Positions 1 to 11,805 of a stretch of 64,000 nucleotides of DNA are shown in pieces (position 1 is the first letter of the stretch; each line of letters starts with the position of its first letter). The notes beneath the pieces were generated by a model. The model ran no database searches, had not been told where the DNA came from, and saw nothing but the letters and a program-made list of their open reading frames with translations. The position numbers and the translations under genes are program-made. The DNA comes from Jacaranda mimosifolia (taxonomy: Eukaryota > Streptophyta > Magnoliopsida > Lamiales > Bignoniaceae): contig CM032119.1 in the NCBI GenBank assembly GCA_018894105.1, positions 18,555,246 through 18,619,245 on the forward strand. The letters are read 5' to 3'.

Positions 1-560
1 TTTTTTCCCTTTATTTCATAAAAAAAATAGTTTTAATTGTTTGAGTTAATTAGTTTATTGAGTAAAAAAAAGGTAGTTTAGTTGTTTGAGTTTTTTTTAG
101 TAGTTTAATTGTTTTTATTAAGTTTGAGTTTTTAGTTTGTTATTTTTTTTTTTAAAAAAAAAGTTTTAGTTGTTTGAGTTAATTAGCTTGTTGATTCAAA
201 TATATATATATATATATATAGTTTAGTTGTTTTTATTAATATTGAGTTTTTAGTAGTTTAATTATTTTTATTAAGATTGAGTTTTTTGTTTGTTAAGTTT
301 TCTTCAGAAAAAAAAAAAAGTAGTTTAATTAAGTTTGAGTTTTAGTTTGTTGAGTTAAAAAAAAAAGTTTTAGTTGTTTGAGTTAATTAGTTTGTTGAGT
401 CAAAAAAAATGGTAGTTTAGTTGTTTTTATTAAGTTTGAATTTTTAATTTGTTATTTTTTTTTAAAAATTTAGTTGTTCAAGTTAATTAGTTTGTTGAAT
501 AATAAAAAATTAGTTTAGTTGTTTTTATTAAGTTTGAGTTTTTAGTTTGTTAAGTTTAAA
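1..560. repeat. AT-rich degenerate tandem repeat
   Basis: The stretch is built from irregular copies of phrases such as 'agtttagttgtttttatta', 'agtttgagtttttagtttgt' and 'gttgagttaattagtttgttga', separated by A-runs of varying length and one (TA)n run near 205-222. The phrase order recurs about every 100-130 bases, so it reads as a decayed minisatellite. It lies inside the interior of the gypsy-type element whose 3' LTR is at 4559-5544. No coding potential is visible. Confidence 0.7.
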
Positions 561-648
561 AAAAAAATCAAAAGATAAACAAAAATTCTAATATGTAATC
601 TCAAAATAAATAAATAAATAAATAGATGCAGTATAGTTTATTAAAATT

Positions 649-662
649 GGGGGGGGGGGGGG
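649..662. repeat. Poly-G run
   Basis: Fourteen consecutive G residues, in a region otherwise over 70% AT by eye. The run separates the AT-rich tandem repeat from the antisense PMD pseudogene. Its exact length may be an assembly approximation. Confidence 0.9.
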
Positions 663-960
663 CGCAAAAAAGTTCTAAACAAATTTCAAGTAAAAGGACT
701 CAAATTTTTCAATTCTTCTTTGACAGCTTCCAAGTGTTCCATTGAAATTTGCAAATTCTCAATCACTTTATTACTTAATTGATGAGTACTCTTGATAGTA
801 GCAATTTTCTCTTCAATCCATGAATTTCAGCTTGAGCACTTTGGAGAAGTTGTTGTTGGCGTTTCAATTATGAAGTCAAATTCTTCTTGCATTCTTTCAA
901 ATTATCAAACTCCTTCCCAACACATTCCAGCTCCTCTTGGGTGGATTTAATTTGGTTCAT

Positions 961-3537
961 TTATTTGCTTTCTCTAGTTTGAGCATTATGGAGACAACTC
1001 TTGATCTCATCTAGTTGTTGTGCAAGAATTTCATTGGATGCTTTCTCAAAAGATGTTGACTTTGCTTCATCATAAGCGAAGGCCTTATCAAACAATACTT
1101 GCAATAATTCTTCCACATTGGAGATGTCAAATTTGCTAAAGCCCCTCATTGATTCAAGCACAAATTGAACACTATCTTTGATAGATGAGAGAGAATCATG
1201 TGGAATATTTGCTATTCTCTTGCGAAGGCCATCCCACAACATTTGAAGATACTCTTTTTGATGATTAAGTACAAATTTCTCACCTTCAAATATTGAGACT
1301 GGAGCACAAGGAGATGGTTGTTTAGCTTTCATACTGTGAAGTGCCTCATTTTGCATGGTTGTGTCAATTGGAGTGCATGGCTAACAAGTTAGGTCCCATG
1401 ATTAATCCTCGGCTACCTTGGGATGTCTCATCTTCATCAACATTAATAATTTCGTTTTCCAACTGAAATTTACATGATTTGAGTTAGCAAATGACCAAAA
1501 TGAGGCTTATTTAAAGAAGAAAAAGAAGATGAAGAAAAGAAAATAACCTCTTTGGCAAAGTTCTCTATTAGCGAAGGATCACTTAGCTTTGGAGATTTGG
1601 GACCCTTTTTAAGCCTTTTTCAATGACGATCTACATTAATACTGCTTCTCGTTTCTAAAGGATAAGGATTCCTTCTCTTTTCTTTTGGAGGCTCAGAGTC
1701 TTCTAGGTTATGAGGATTTTGAATAGCTTCAGCAAGTGGTGTATCCCCTTTATTAGCATCGTTATCCCTAAGAGAAATTTTGATTGGACTCAAGTTGATC
1801 AATCTTGTAAAATTTTCCTCAAAGTAATCTCCATAAATTTTAGTCCACCACTTCTTGTAAGCATCCAAAGAGAATTTTTTGCATTTGGGGGCACACAAGG
1901 AAACCATGCTATAGACTTGGAATTATGCAAAGTGCATAAGCGCCAATAGCGAAGTCCTCCATCCAAATGGGTTGTGCGAATGTCATGAGCAAGAATTCCA
2001 GGAACTTCTCGATAGTGTCCAAATTGATGACTGAAGCGATGAGGACTATAATGTTCAATAATAAAGTAGTCGCTTTTCCGCAAAGGAAGATAATTCGAGC
2101 GAATAGCAATAAAATATTTTTGTTCCAATTCTTTAGCCTTCCCATCATCAACATATGAAAATCCTTTGTCTTTAGTAATCATGGTGCAAGTCCAAGAAAC
2201 AAAATCGTCTTTGTGAATTCTCTTGGGAGCCTCCTTTGGATCATAATATTTTGCGCCTCCTTCACCGAAATATATCATCATTTTTGGGCCATAGATTCCT
2301 TACCAAACTGGATAATGTGTTTTGAAATAGTGCGCCAACCAAGCATAGACAAAGTGGATGGGAAAAGAAGAATGGACACGACTTGGCCTTAGGAAACCTG
2401 AAATTTTATTTAAACCATTGTAGATGCTGGCTAAAATTGGAATAGCAAAACTAACATTCCTATAAGTGGCCATGATACATGCTATCTTGAAAGTACTAGG
2501 GCGTATTGAATTAACATCATTGGTATGAAGAACAAACGAACAAAGCCAAAAAGCCAAATATGTTGGCAAATAAGTTTCTTCTCTCAAGTTCCTAGGAATC
2601 CCAAGTTTCAAAAATAATGCCTCCTCTAGAGTTGACCATTCTCCATGAACACCAAAATCGCCAAGAGGATTATGAGTTGATTTGGGCTGGACCATCTTTT
2701 TCTCCTTGCGTGGTGGTGGTTGATGGTATTTTATGACTTTCCAGGATCAATACTTCACCCATTTTGCCATAGTAACTTGAGAAAGTTGACCTCCATGGGC
2801 ACTCCTTTGAAGTAAATGATAAGCTTGAAATAAGTATCTGCAAGAATTAGGGATAAATTTACTTTATGCCTCATCGATGCCAATAAGTTCCTTGGCACAA
2901 GGAATCACTTCATCATAAAAATCAGCTCATAAACGCAGGTAAGCTCATAGAGAGGCCTGCAAAACTATGCAAATCCCATAGCGAAATAAATAATTCTCCA
3001 AATGAAGTTAAAAGAGTATTTGTAAACGGACACCATGCCTTGCAAAATGCTTTGATAACCTCAAATTTTCTATCATATGTGAATAAAGAAGCATACACTG
3101 AATCATATAATTGTGCGGCAATCAGCTTATGCTTACATTGGCTAAGGACATCTTCAGTCCTCTCATAATATCCTTTGATGTAGTGGAATTCTCCATCAAA
3201 TTGAAGAGTTTCTCCCCACTTGGTTTTTCCCTCAATAATGCTGCGACCCAATGTTGGCAAAAGAATTGATTCATTTGATTGATGACGATGAATTAGTTCG
3301 TTTGAAGGATAATGATAAGTTGCCCTTTAAAGTCCACACCTTGGAAGTTTTGATCTCCCAGTACCACTCCTCAATATAAAGTGAGTTAGTCAGCCTTGGC
3401 CACTTTGTTGCATATTTACCAATAAGTGGATTGTAAGTAGTCAAAAATGTGCCTTTCTCTATAGGTTGATTCTCTTCATCAAGAATAATCAAGTGTTGCA
3501 CTCCGGCGGTGGACGAAATATCTTTAAAGTGAACCAT
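961..3537 (-). pseudogene. Plant mobile domain (PMD, aminotransferase-like) protein, broken, antisense in an LTR element
   Basis: Read on the - strand, the fragments match the order of the plant mobile domain family (PF10536), the family of MAIN/MAIL1 and of many transposon-encoded proteins. The N-terminus (from the ATG at 3537) has 'YNPLIGKYATKWPRLTNS' and 'IEEWYWE'. Next come 'YDSVYASLFTYDRKFEVI' with 'AFCKAWCPFTNT' and 'FISLWDLHSFAGL' (3260-2922), then 'YLAFWLCSFV' with 'IRPSTFKIACIMA' (2695-2300), then 'YFGEGGAKYYD' with 'SPHRFSHQFGHYREVPGIL' (2281-1910), then 'WWTKIYGDYFEENF' (about 1850). A likely coiled-coil tail follows at 1356-961. The frame changes near 3270, between 2921 and 2695, and near 1905, and a stop at about 2300 separates two parts that are otherwise in the same frame, so no full product can be made as it stands. 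A short intron before 3537 is possible. The gene runs opposite to the LTR at 4559-5544 and is probably cargo of that element. The family call is recognition from memory, not a search. Confidence 0.8.
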
Positions 3538-3539
3538 GG

Positions 3540-4558
3540 TGCAACCTGCAAGGATATGAGAAAAGTTAATCAAGCTGTTGAGGAAGAAAAGAAGAAGAAA
3601 GGATATAACCAAAAGAATTTTTTGATGTGCAGAATGAAAGAAAACCAAACAATGGTGATCATGTTTAATGCTCATGCGAATCGATGAAGAATCAAGTTGA
3701 TAACAATGCTAAAATAATGGTATATGTTCAAAGGGGTATTTTATCAAACTTGAAGTAGGCATGAATAAAGTATTGAATAAATGAGAGAAAAGGAAAATTT
3801 TTGCACCCAACAATTTAATAGAGCAAATATCCAACAATCAAGGGCAAATTCCTAGCAATTGACAAAACAAATTCTTGATATGTTGTGGTCTCATGATCAA
3901 GCCAATTTATAGAAGCTTGTTGCATATAAAGTATTTGAATAGGACTCAAACTCTTTATTTGTTTATATCTCAATCCTATTGGGAAGTGAGTTTTATAGAA
4001 AACAAGTTCAAATTTATCCCCAGTACACTCAAGAGAAGAAGATAAAAGCGTAATATAAAGAAAAGAAATTTTGCAAAAGTTGGAGTTCTGCCGAAATTGC
4101 TTGCTGCTGAAATCATTGGCCGCGGGAAGTCTGCTTCTAGAGTTGAAGCTTTGAGACCTTTATTTACAATTGAAATTGGGTTGGTTTCTTTAACCAACAA
4201 AAATTTGTGGTGGGCCACGTACGTCTAAGTGCGATGTGAATAGAAATTGTCAAGGAAAGAAATTGAAACAAAAGTTGGCCTTTTGCATTCAATTGAAAAC
4301 CGTGAAATTGGTGGGTTTGAAATTTTTGTGGTGGGCCATTTTATAAAAAATAAAAAATAAAAAATAAAAAAAATCTTGTTGCTGTGGACTTTTCATGTGA
4401 AGAAATGATGGGCTTTCCATTGAATTTTATTATGGGCTTTTATTTGGCCCACATATTTTATTGAATATGTGTGTGTTTGTGTGTTCTCAAATACTTCAAG
4501 TCTCGTCTCTTTTGGAATTGATTTGCACCCCTCCGTCTAGCCTTGAAGTGGGGGCGTT
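3540..4558 (+). mobile_element. 3' interior of the gypsy-type element, up to the polypurine tract
   Basis: Non-coding interior between the antisense PMD gene and the 3' LTR. The last 60 bases ('tctcaaatacttcaagtctc' and a following 'cttgaagtgggggcg') closely resemble the bases before the 3' LTR of the 8684-12623 element ('tctcaaatacttcaagtctt', 'cttgaaattggggca'). The purine-rich 'gaagtggggg' at about 4544-4554 is the likely polypurine tract that primes plus-strand synthesis. This shared 3' segment shows that both elements belong to one family. Confidence 0.7.
3901..3915 (-). promoter_or_regulatory. Possible TATA box for the antisense PMD gene
   Basis: The - strand reads 'CTATAAATTGGC', about 370 bases upstream of the PMD start at 3537. 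Spacing and sequence fit a plant TATA box, but AT-rich DNA gives many chance matches. Confidence 0.25.
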
Positions 4559-4924
4559 TGTACATATATTAAATTTTTTATCAATTGAGAAGTGACACAT
4601 GTAAAATAATATATTAAATGTTAATTTAAAATTTTTCTATTTATATTTTGGAATTTATTAAATTTAATTCCTAAAGATAAATAGTTTAATTTTAATTAAT
4701 AATTTACTATTTATCTTATACTCAAATCAAATATTGACAAGTGTCAAAGATGGAGTGTCTGCATCTATGGACCAATCAAATTAAAGATATTTGATATTAT
4801 CTTTTGATGTTTGATATTATCAAATCAAATATATCTTATATTATCTCTTGATATTTGATATTATCTTATCAAAAAGATAATCTTTGAAGGAGCTCAAGTC
4901 AATCTAGAAGTCTTCCATCAAGTA

Positions 4925-4936
4925 CTTATATAAAGG
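4925..4936 (+). promoter_or_regulatory. LTR TATA box (copy A)
   Basis: 'cttatataaaggg' occupies the same place in all three LTRs of this family, followed 50-60 bases on by the conserved 'caca' and 'gaga' tracts expected near the start of the R region. This is the probable RNA polymerase II promoter of the element. Confidence 0.55.
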
Positions 4937-5021
4937 GATGATTCAAGCTCATTTGGCACAATACAAAAATTCCAGCAGACAAGAGAAACCTTGAATGAGT
5001 CCAGCAATTCTCTCAAGCAAA

Positions 5022-5400
5022 TTCGAGGAGATCCACAACGTTCAAGGCATTCTCACGAAATTCATATATTTTTTGCGTTTGATTCAATATTAAGGTGTGA
5101 AGCCCTCGAATTAGCGTTATTTTTATTTAAGGAGATCTACGACGTTCAAAGCGTTCTTTGAGGAATCCATATATTTTTGGCGTTTGATTTGAGATTAAAG
5201 TGTAAAGCCCTCGAATTGGCGTTAATTTTATTCAAAGAGATCCACAACGTTCAAGGCATTTTTCGCAGAAGTCATATATTTCTAGTGTTTGATTCGAGAT
5301 TAAAGTGCAAAGCCCTCGAATTAGCATTATTTTTTTATTCAAACCAAATTTAAGCAGATCCACGGCATTTAAGGCTTTTTGCCACGAGGCTCATTAAATT
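5022..5400 (+). repeat. ~100-bp tandem repeats inside LTR copy A
   Basis: Four units begin near 5027, 5129, 5227 and 5355 with variants of 'ggagatccacaacgttcaag'. They continue through 'ttcatatattt..gcgtttgattc' and end with 'aagccctcgaattagcgtta'. Units differ by 10-20% by eye. They lie downstream of the TATA box and so fall in the transcribed part of the LTR (R/U5). Confidence 0.85.
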
Positions 5401-5599
5401 CAAAATTATATTTGGAATGAAAGAATCAGAGGAATAGATTAAAGATAGAATCCACAGTTGATTGATTGATTTTAATTTCAATTTTATTAGTACAATTTTT
5501 CTTGTTTGTAATTTTAATTTTTGCAATAAGAAATTTGTTGTTACGGATTCAATTACTGTATTTTCTATTTTAGTAAATTCATGAGGGTTCGCATATGCA

Positions 5600-5702
5600 A
5601 ATACAGAGAGAGGGAGAGAGAGGAGAAGAAGAAGAAGAAGAGAAAAAATTGAAACGTCATATTATTTGTAATAAAATGTGTGTGTGTGTGTGTATATATA
5701 TC
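5600..5702. repeat. Compound microsatellite: GA/GAA, then TG, then TA
   Basis: Runs of 'gagaga' and 'gaagaagaagaag' to about 5645, then (TG)7 or more followed by 'tatatata' at 5678-5702. Confidence 0.9.
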
Positions 5703-7583
5703 TTTGTTTTAAGAAATGATGATAAAATTTTATTAAAAATTTTGTTATTTTTATTAAATTTTATTTTCACTTATCTCTTCATTATTAGAAATATGTTGTC
5801 CTATGGTTAGTTTAGATACAAATTCAGTGTTCCTAAGTTTGATCTAGAATTTTTATTTTTTAATTTATAGTTAAATGGTTTCAAGTTTCAAGTCAGTGGA
5901 TCCATGCATATCTATATAAAGTTAATTTGCAGGATTTTGATCAGAACAGATATTCTTTGTTTGATATTAATGAATAATGTGAACCTCGCTAGCTTTAGGA
6001 AATTAATATGATTATAAATTAAATAATGCGATTTGAGTTCAGTCTGAACATACTCACTGCTTATTAATCATCAAATCAAATAGTCCATTAATTTCTTCAT
6101 TTGGACAAGAGAAAGCAGCCAATTGTTTCACTGTTGAGGGAAATCAGAAATGCGGACGGAATAATTAATATTGTTTGAATGTTTGTGGGCAGAGGGGAGA
6201 GGCAATAAATGAACCATATACAAATTAATCCCCTAATTCTATATATGTTTGTCTACCCTTGAATTTCGTGATAAATAGATTCTTTCGTTGTAACAATGTA
6301 TTTTATTTTTTTTATGCGGAATCCTCAAATTACCCCTAACTGAAAGTGAAAAAATGGATTAGACAAGTTAAAAGAGTGTTGACTTTAACAGTTCATTACA
6401 AGAAAAGTGGTTTACATATAAGTATTGATGAGGAATTAATTAATAAATATTTTGACTTGTAACACTAGTGTAATTAATGATAAAATTAATTAAAAGCAAC
6501 TACTTTTGAGTATTTATAACCAATGAATAATTATAAAAAATAATACATTTGATAACAGGTGAAACACTAAAGTTAATATTTACACTTTAGGAATGGAAAA
6601 ATAGCTGAGAGCACCAGAAGATCCGCGCCGTCTCAAAATGGGTCGCACTAAACGGTCCAATATCAAAACATCCAAGCAAGAGAGACTTAGAATAATCTCA
6701 AACCTTCCGTACAACCAACCATAATATGTCGAGTCCATATAAAATGTAATACTATAAGTACCGTCATTCTCATTCTCATTCTCATTCTCAAATAGGTTAT
6801 TGTGGCAGCGCATGCTTATCAGCGAAAATCCCATTTTTCACGTCTTTGAAAAAAAAGATTGAGTGGGCATGTGCTTGGACTCTCTCCCTCTCTTTGCAAA
6901 AATATAAATTCAATTATTTTTCTAATTTATAAAACTTAAATAATACATTCCATTTTAAATAATATATAATTCAGCAAAAAAAATATTATTAATTAGATGT
7001 AATAAAAAATTTTAATTTTCAGTTTATAAACGTATTTTTTAAGAGTAAGTACTTATCAAAATTAAATACTTATACTAAAATAAAATTTTAGAAAAGCAAG
7101 AATTAAATTGGGTTTATAGTCTAAATACTACCAAAAATGTAAGCTCCAATTATTGATAATTTATATACTTAATTTCATAAATATTAATTTTATAAAATTC
7201 AAGACTCAGAAACATAAAATTTAAAAATATTAAATATACCACTAATTACAAATTTTATTTATATATGTATAGTACAAAAATTTTTGCATTACAAATGACG
7301 ATAAAGTAAATTGCTAATTTTTATTTTTAATATAACAAAATTCTTATAATTTAACAAACTCATGTATTTTGATATGTAATTAGCAAATTATTAAAAATAA
7401 AAAAATGTGTAATTAGCAAATTATTAAAAATTAAATTTGCATATTAATTTAATTTGTTCAACATTATTAAATTTTTTAATAAATTATTCCACCTAATATT
7501 GCAACTCACTAATATCAAAAACATTCTTCTTCTAAAAAACATATCTCACAAACATTTCTTATTCTCAAAACAAACCAAATAAA

Positions 7584-7625
7584 AAAAGAAAGAAAGAAAG
7601 AAAGAAAGAGAAAAAGAAAGAACGA
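7584..7625. repeat. (GAAA)n microsatellite
   Basis: Consecutive GAAA units with a few interruptions. Confidence 0.9.
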
Positions 7626-8683
7626 AAGGAACTCATAACTATCCACAACCTCATCTCACTCCACCCACCGCATCAACCCTCATCATTACATTTTATCTGA
7701 TCATAACCATTCACATGACAAATTCCAATTTTATTTCTCAAAATGGTCATTTTCTCATAAATATTCACATACTCAATTCTCATTCTCACTTTTCAATATC
7801 TCAATTTCTCATCTTTTATCTCCGAAAAATAGAAAATGAGAATTTCTCTCATAAGCAATCACAGCCTGAATCTCTACTTTTACTATTTACATTAGACCTA
7901 TCTTCATATACTGCGACCTTATACTCCTCATTGATCAGAGGATTATAGTTAGGACCGGCATTTCTTTGATCCTATCTTTGTGTTTCAGGTGATAAATTCC
8001 ATAGTTTTGCCAATCTTCTGAAATGAAGAATGTAAATAAACTGGTTTTGAGTAGCCTTTTGAACAACTCTGAATCAACATTAACAGCCTCATAAATTACC
8101 AAAGGACTTTAAATCTATCTCCTGACATTAGAAATTTACATAGTTATTCCGCAAGTGGACTATCTTAAATATCTTTTTAGTTTACTAGTAAAATATATTC
8201 AAAAGAATTGATCGATGATTCATGCATTTTTCATATGATTTTATTATTCTACATATGCATGTAATAAAAACTACGAAAGCTATATATTTTGTTGCGTTTA
8301 GGAATAAGTTCTTTTGTTGAAGAAAATAAACTTAAAATATCCATTTATGCTAACTATTCTCATATATCTACCTTTGTTTAATTCGAGTAATAAAAGAGAG
8401 TTTCAGTATGCTGAATTCGAGTGATCAAACAGTGTGTAGTGCTGCTATTGTTTGATATATTCGTTGTATCTTGAAAGATAATAGGCACTTACCATAGCAC
8501 CAGTGCAGGGCTAATTCATTTTAAAGATAGAGAACTCCTCGACTACCTGTTGATCATAAATTTCTACTATTGAAATAATAAAAACACGATGCACTAATCT
8601 CCCCCATCTACTGGGGAAGATCGAAGTTGATTTTTTTGGCGAAATGCATGAGGCGTGTAGCTTCCAATCCTTCCAAGTGCTAC

Positions 8684-9539
8684 TATACACATATCAATTT
8701 TTTGCGTAATTTGAGAGTGACACGTATAAAATAATATGTGAATTATTAATTCAAAATTTTCAATTTATCTTAAAATTTATTAAATTTAATTCCAAAAGAT
8801 AAATAGTTAATTTTAATTAATACTCTAGTATTTATTTTATGCTCAAATCAAATATTGATAAGTACTAAAGATAAAGTGTCTATGCCTATGGACCAATCAA
8901 ATCAAAGATATTTGATATTATCTCTTCATTCTTAATATTATCTCTTGATGTTTGATATTATCTTATCAAAGAGATAATCATCAAAGAAGTTCAAATCAAC
9001 TTGAAAGTCGTCTATCAAACATCTATATAAAGGGGTGATTAAGGCTCATTCAACACACAACACAAATTCTATCAAGTGAGAGAAACTTTGCAGGAGTCCA
9101 GTGATTCTCTCTAGCGAATTTAAGGAGATCCACGACGTTCCAGGTGTTCTTCGCGAAGCTCATCATATTTTGATGTTTGATTCGAGATTAAGGTATGAAG
9201 CCCTCGAATTGGCGTTATTTTTGTCGAATCAAATTCAAGAAGATCCATGGCCTTCAAGGCATTCTTCGCAGAGCTCATATATTTTTGGTGTTTGATTCAA
9301 GATTAAGGTGTGAAGCCCTCAGATAGGCGTTATTTCAAATCAAATTCAGGAAGACCCATGGTGTTCAAGGCATTCATCACGGAGCTCATCAAACTTCAAG
9401 ATCATATTTTGAAGGGAAGAATTAGAGGATTAGATTAGAGATTAGATCCATAATTGATAGATTTTAATTTCATTCTTATTTGTACAATTTTTCTTATCTT
9501 GTAATTTTAATTTTCCAGACAAAGAAATTTGTGCTTACA
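8684..9539 (+). repeat. 5' LTR (copy B)
   Basis: Starts TATACACATATC, where copy C has TGTAGACATATC, and ends 'gtgcttaca'. Contains the TATA-like 'ctatataaaggggtg' near 9020 and three ~110-bp tandem units starting near 9123, 9238 and 9349. Confidence 0.88.
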
Positions 9540-9563
9540 AATATTTGGCACGCCCAGTGAGAC
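9540..9563 (+). other. Probable primer-binding site
   Basis: 'atttggcacgcccagtgag' follows the 5' LTR immediately, the position of the tRNA primer-binding site in LTR elements. I did not assign the tRNA. Confidence 0.5.
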
Positions 9564-9599
9564 ATCTTTACCTCTTATCTCTTCATTTTATCAAGATAG

Positions 9600-10720
9600 A
9601 AGTATCAAATAGCTGCCAACAAGACAGCTACATTGAAAATTACTACCTCAAATTCCTCAAGTGCTTGAGCTAAAAGTGTTGGCATCATCACAAGAAGTAT
9701 ATCTAAGAAGTTGCAATCATCTTCAGAGGTGGCTCCTTCGTTTGCTATGGAAAAGGGGTTGCCGATTTTTATTGATATGAATGAAGATGGTGGAGACTCG
9801 AAGGAAGAATTTGCATAATCTATTCCCTACTCAACATCAAATTCCTTAAGCATGATAATGGTGATGGTGACAAGTGCTACAACCTTGGAGAAATAAATTT
9901 AAATTTGACAAGGGCAATTGAAGGACTCACAAAGCATGTCCAAGAGCGAGACTTTCAAATCTCTAAATTGATAAGCAAAGTGGACAATCTTGATGTCAGC
10001 TGCATCATGGAGAAATAAATTGAGGCTCAAGACGAAGGTGAAACATCCACAAGGAGACAATCGGCCAAAAATAAAGAGATTGCAACAAAAGAATTAGAAG
10101 TTTCCAGTGGACTAATTCCCATAGACCCATTGAAGGAGTTTATTATGGAGAGCATCAAAGACAAGCTTGACGAAAGTTCTAGGTCATTTATGGCTTACTC
10201 CAAGCCATTTACTCAAATGATTGATAACTTGAAGATGTCGATCGGTTACCAACACCCCAAAGTTTCAACAATTTGATGGCAAAGGCAACCCAAAGTAGCA
10301 TGTGACTCATTTCATTGAGATTGTAATAATGCTGAGACATATGGAGATCATTTGGTCAAGTAATTTGTTCGATGATTAAAGGGCAATGCTTTTGATTAGT
10401 ATGCTGACTTGGAGGTAGGCTCCATTGATAGTTGGGGGCAACTGGAACAAGAGTTCCTCAATCATTTCTACAGCACTTAAAAGACAATCAGCATGATTGA
10501 ACTCACCAACTCTCGCCAATGGAAAAAAGAACCTGTGATTGACTACATGAATCTCTGGAGAAATTTGAGCCTTAACTGTAAAGATCAATTATCGAAGGCT
10601 TCAACCATTGAGATGTGTATGAAAGAATGCATTGGAGGCTAAGCTACATACTTCAAGGAATCAAACCAAAAACTTTTGAAGATTTAGCAACTCATGTACA
10701 TAATATTGAAATGAACATGA
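9600..10720 (+). pseudogene. gypsy gag remnant
   Basis: Translation in shifting + frames gives the usual plant Ty3/gypsy gag start ('GIITRSISKK' near 9675). The retrotrans_gag core follows from about 10270: 'FDGKGNPK', 'HVTHFIEICNNAE', 'LKGNAFD', 'YADLEVGSIDSWGQLEQEFL' and 'QWKKEPVIDYMNLWRNLSL'. The frame is cut by many stops and small indels, so no Gag is made. The family match is from recognised motif order. No zinc knuckle and no pol follow. Confidence 0.75.
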
Positions 10721-10849
10721 ATTTTGATAAACAAAAAGACTCAAGTGATGACGATGATGATGAAGATATTGGGGGCAATTAATTTTTATCTTCAAATTAC
10801 AAATGCTCCTCGATATAAGCCTAAATTGTCAATAATGATTTTAGATAAG

Positions 10850-11150
10850 AGCATAAACTATCTAAAATTCTCAAGTCTCCAAGTCTCCAAATTCAAGCCC
10901 AAGTTGTCTAATCTGTAAATCTATAAGCCAAGTCTTCAAGTTCAAGGCTCAAGTCTTTAAGTCTCCAAATTTAAAACTCAAATCTTGAAGTCTTCAAATC
11001 CAAACTCAAGTCTCCAAGTCTCTAAATCCACGACTCAAGTTTTCAAGTCTTCAAATTCAAGACTCAAATCTTTAAGTTTCTAAATCAAAGACACAAATCT
11101 TCAAGTCTTCAAGTCCAAAGCTCAAGTCTTCAAATTCCTAATGCTCCTTA
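10850..11150 (+). repeat. Low-complexity 'tcaagtct(c/t)caaa' repeat
   Basis: Variants of 'caagtcttcaagtctccaaa' and 'ttcaagactcaaatct' recur roughly every 25-30 bases. They lie in the non-coding interior after gag. Confidence 0.8.
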
Positions 11151-11560
11151 ATAAAAGCTTAAAATGTCAATAAGGCTCCTACATACGAGCATAAACTATC
11201 TAAATATTCAAAGTTTCCCTATATGCTCCTTGAGAAGAGCTTAAACTGTTAATAATGCTCCTAGATACGAGCATAAACTATCTAAAATTTTTAAGTTAAA
11301 GTCTCCTCATGCACTCCTTGATAAGAGTGTAAACTATCAGTCAAGTCAAACTCAAATAGATTCCTTGATATGAGTATAAATTATCAATCAAATTCAAGTG
11401 ACTCCTTGACATGAGTATAAATTGTTAATCAAATTCAAGTTACTCCTTGACACGAGTATAAATTGTCAATCAAATTCAAGTGGACTCCTTGACACGAGTA
11501 TAAAATGTCTACTCAAATTAAATATGCTCATTAACGCACGAGCCTAAACTGCATGTTACT
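11150..11560 (+). repeat. ~40-bp tandem repeat in the retrotransposon interior
   Basis: Units of the type 'ctccttgacacgagtataaa' followed by 'ttgtcaatcaaattcaagt' are clear at 11400-11510. Earlier diverged units read 'gctcctagatacgagcataa'. The array spans about ten degenerate units. Confidence 0.85.
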
Positions 11561-11805
11561 CCTACCCCACATTAGTATAAACTGTATTCGGCACTCCCCT
11601 CAAAAGGATATTTACTTTGAATTACGTTATGACTTAACTCTTTTATTGGGCACCATAGCTCGAGGAATGCTTGGAAGATGTTGTCGCAAACATATGTAAA
11701 AAAAAAATGAGGTAAAAAAAAAAGAAAACTTCTCAAATACTTCAAGTCTTGCCTCTTTCGTGGATGATTGACACATCTTTTGCCAAGTCTTGAAATTGGG
11801 GCATT

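Larger units (their letters stand above)
4559..5544 (+). mobile_element. 3' LTR of a gypsy-type element (family 1, copy A)
   Basis: Begins TGTACATAT directly after a polypurine tract. It is alignable by eye along its length with the LTRs at 8684-9539 and 11806-12623: shared blocks include 'tttattaaatttaattcc', 'ctcaaatcaaatattga', 'ggaccaatcaaa' and the promoter-like 'tatataaaggg' near 4927. The 3' end near 5544 ('aagaaatttgttgttac') is set by comparison with the other two LTRs. The matching 5' LTR is not in the window, so the element continues to the left of base 1. The LTR contains four copies of a ~100-bp tandem unit. Confidence 0.85.
5545..8683. other. AT-rich spacer without a recognisable gene
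   Basis: No coding region or complete element is recognised. The stretch includes simple repeats at 5600-5645 (GA- and GAA-rich), 5676-5700 (TG and TA), 6768-6792 (cattct repeats on +) and 7584-7625 (GAAA)n. Short open frames here contain no family motif. Confidence 0.6.

Noticed and set aside
5022..5400. CRISPR-like repeat array
   Set aside because: Units are ~100 bp, diverged, directly abutting, and recur in all three LTRs of a plant retrotransposon; there are no unique spacers.
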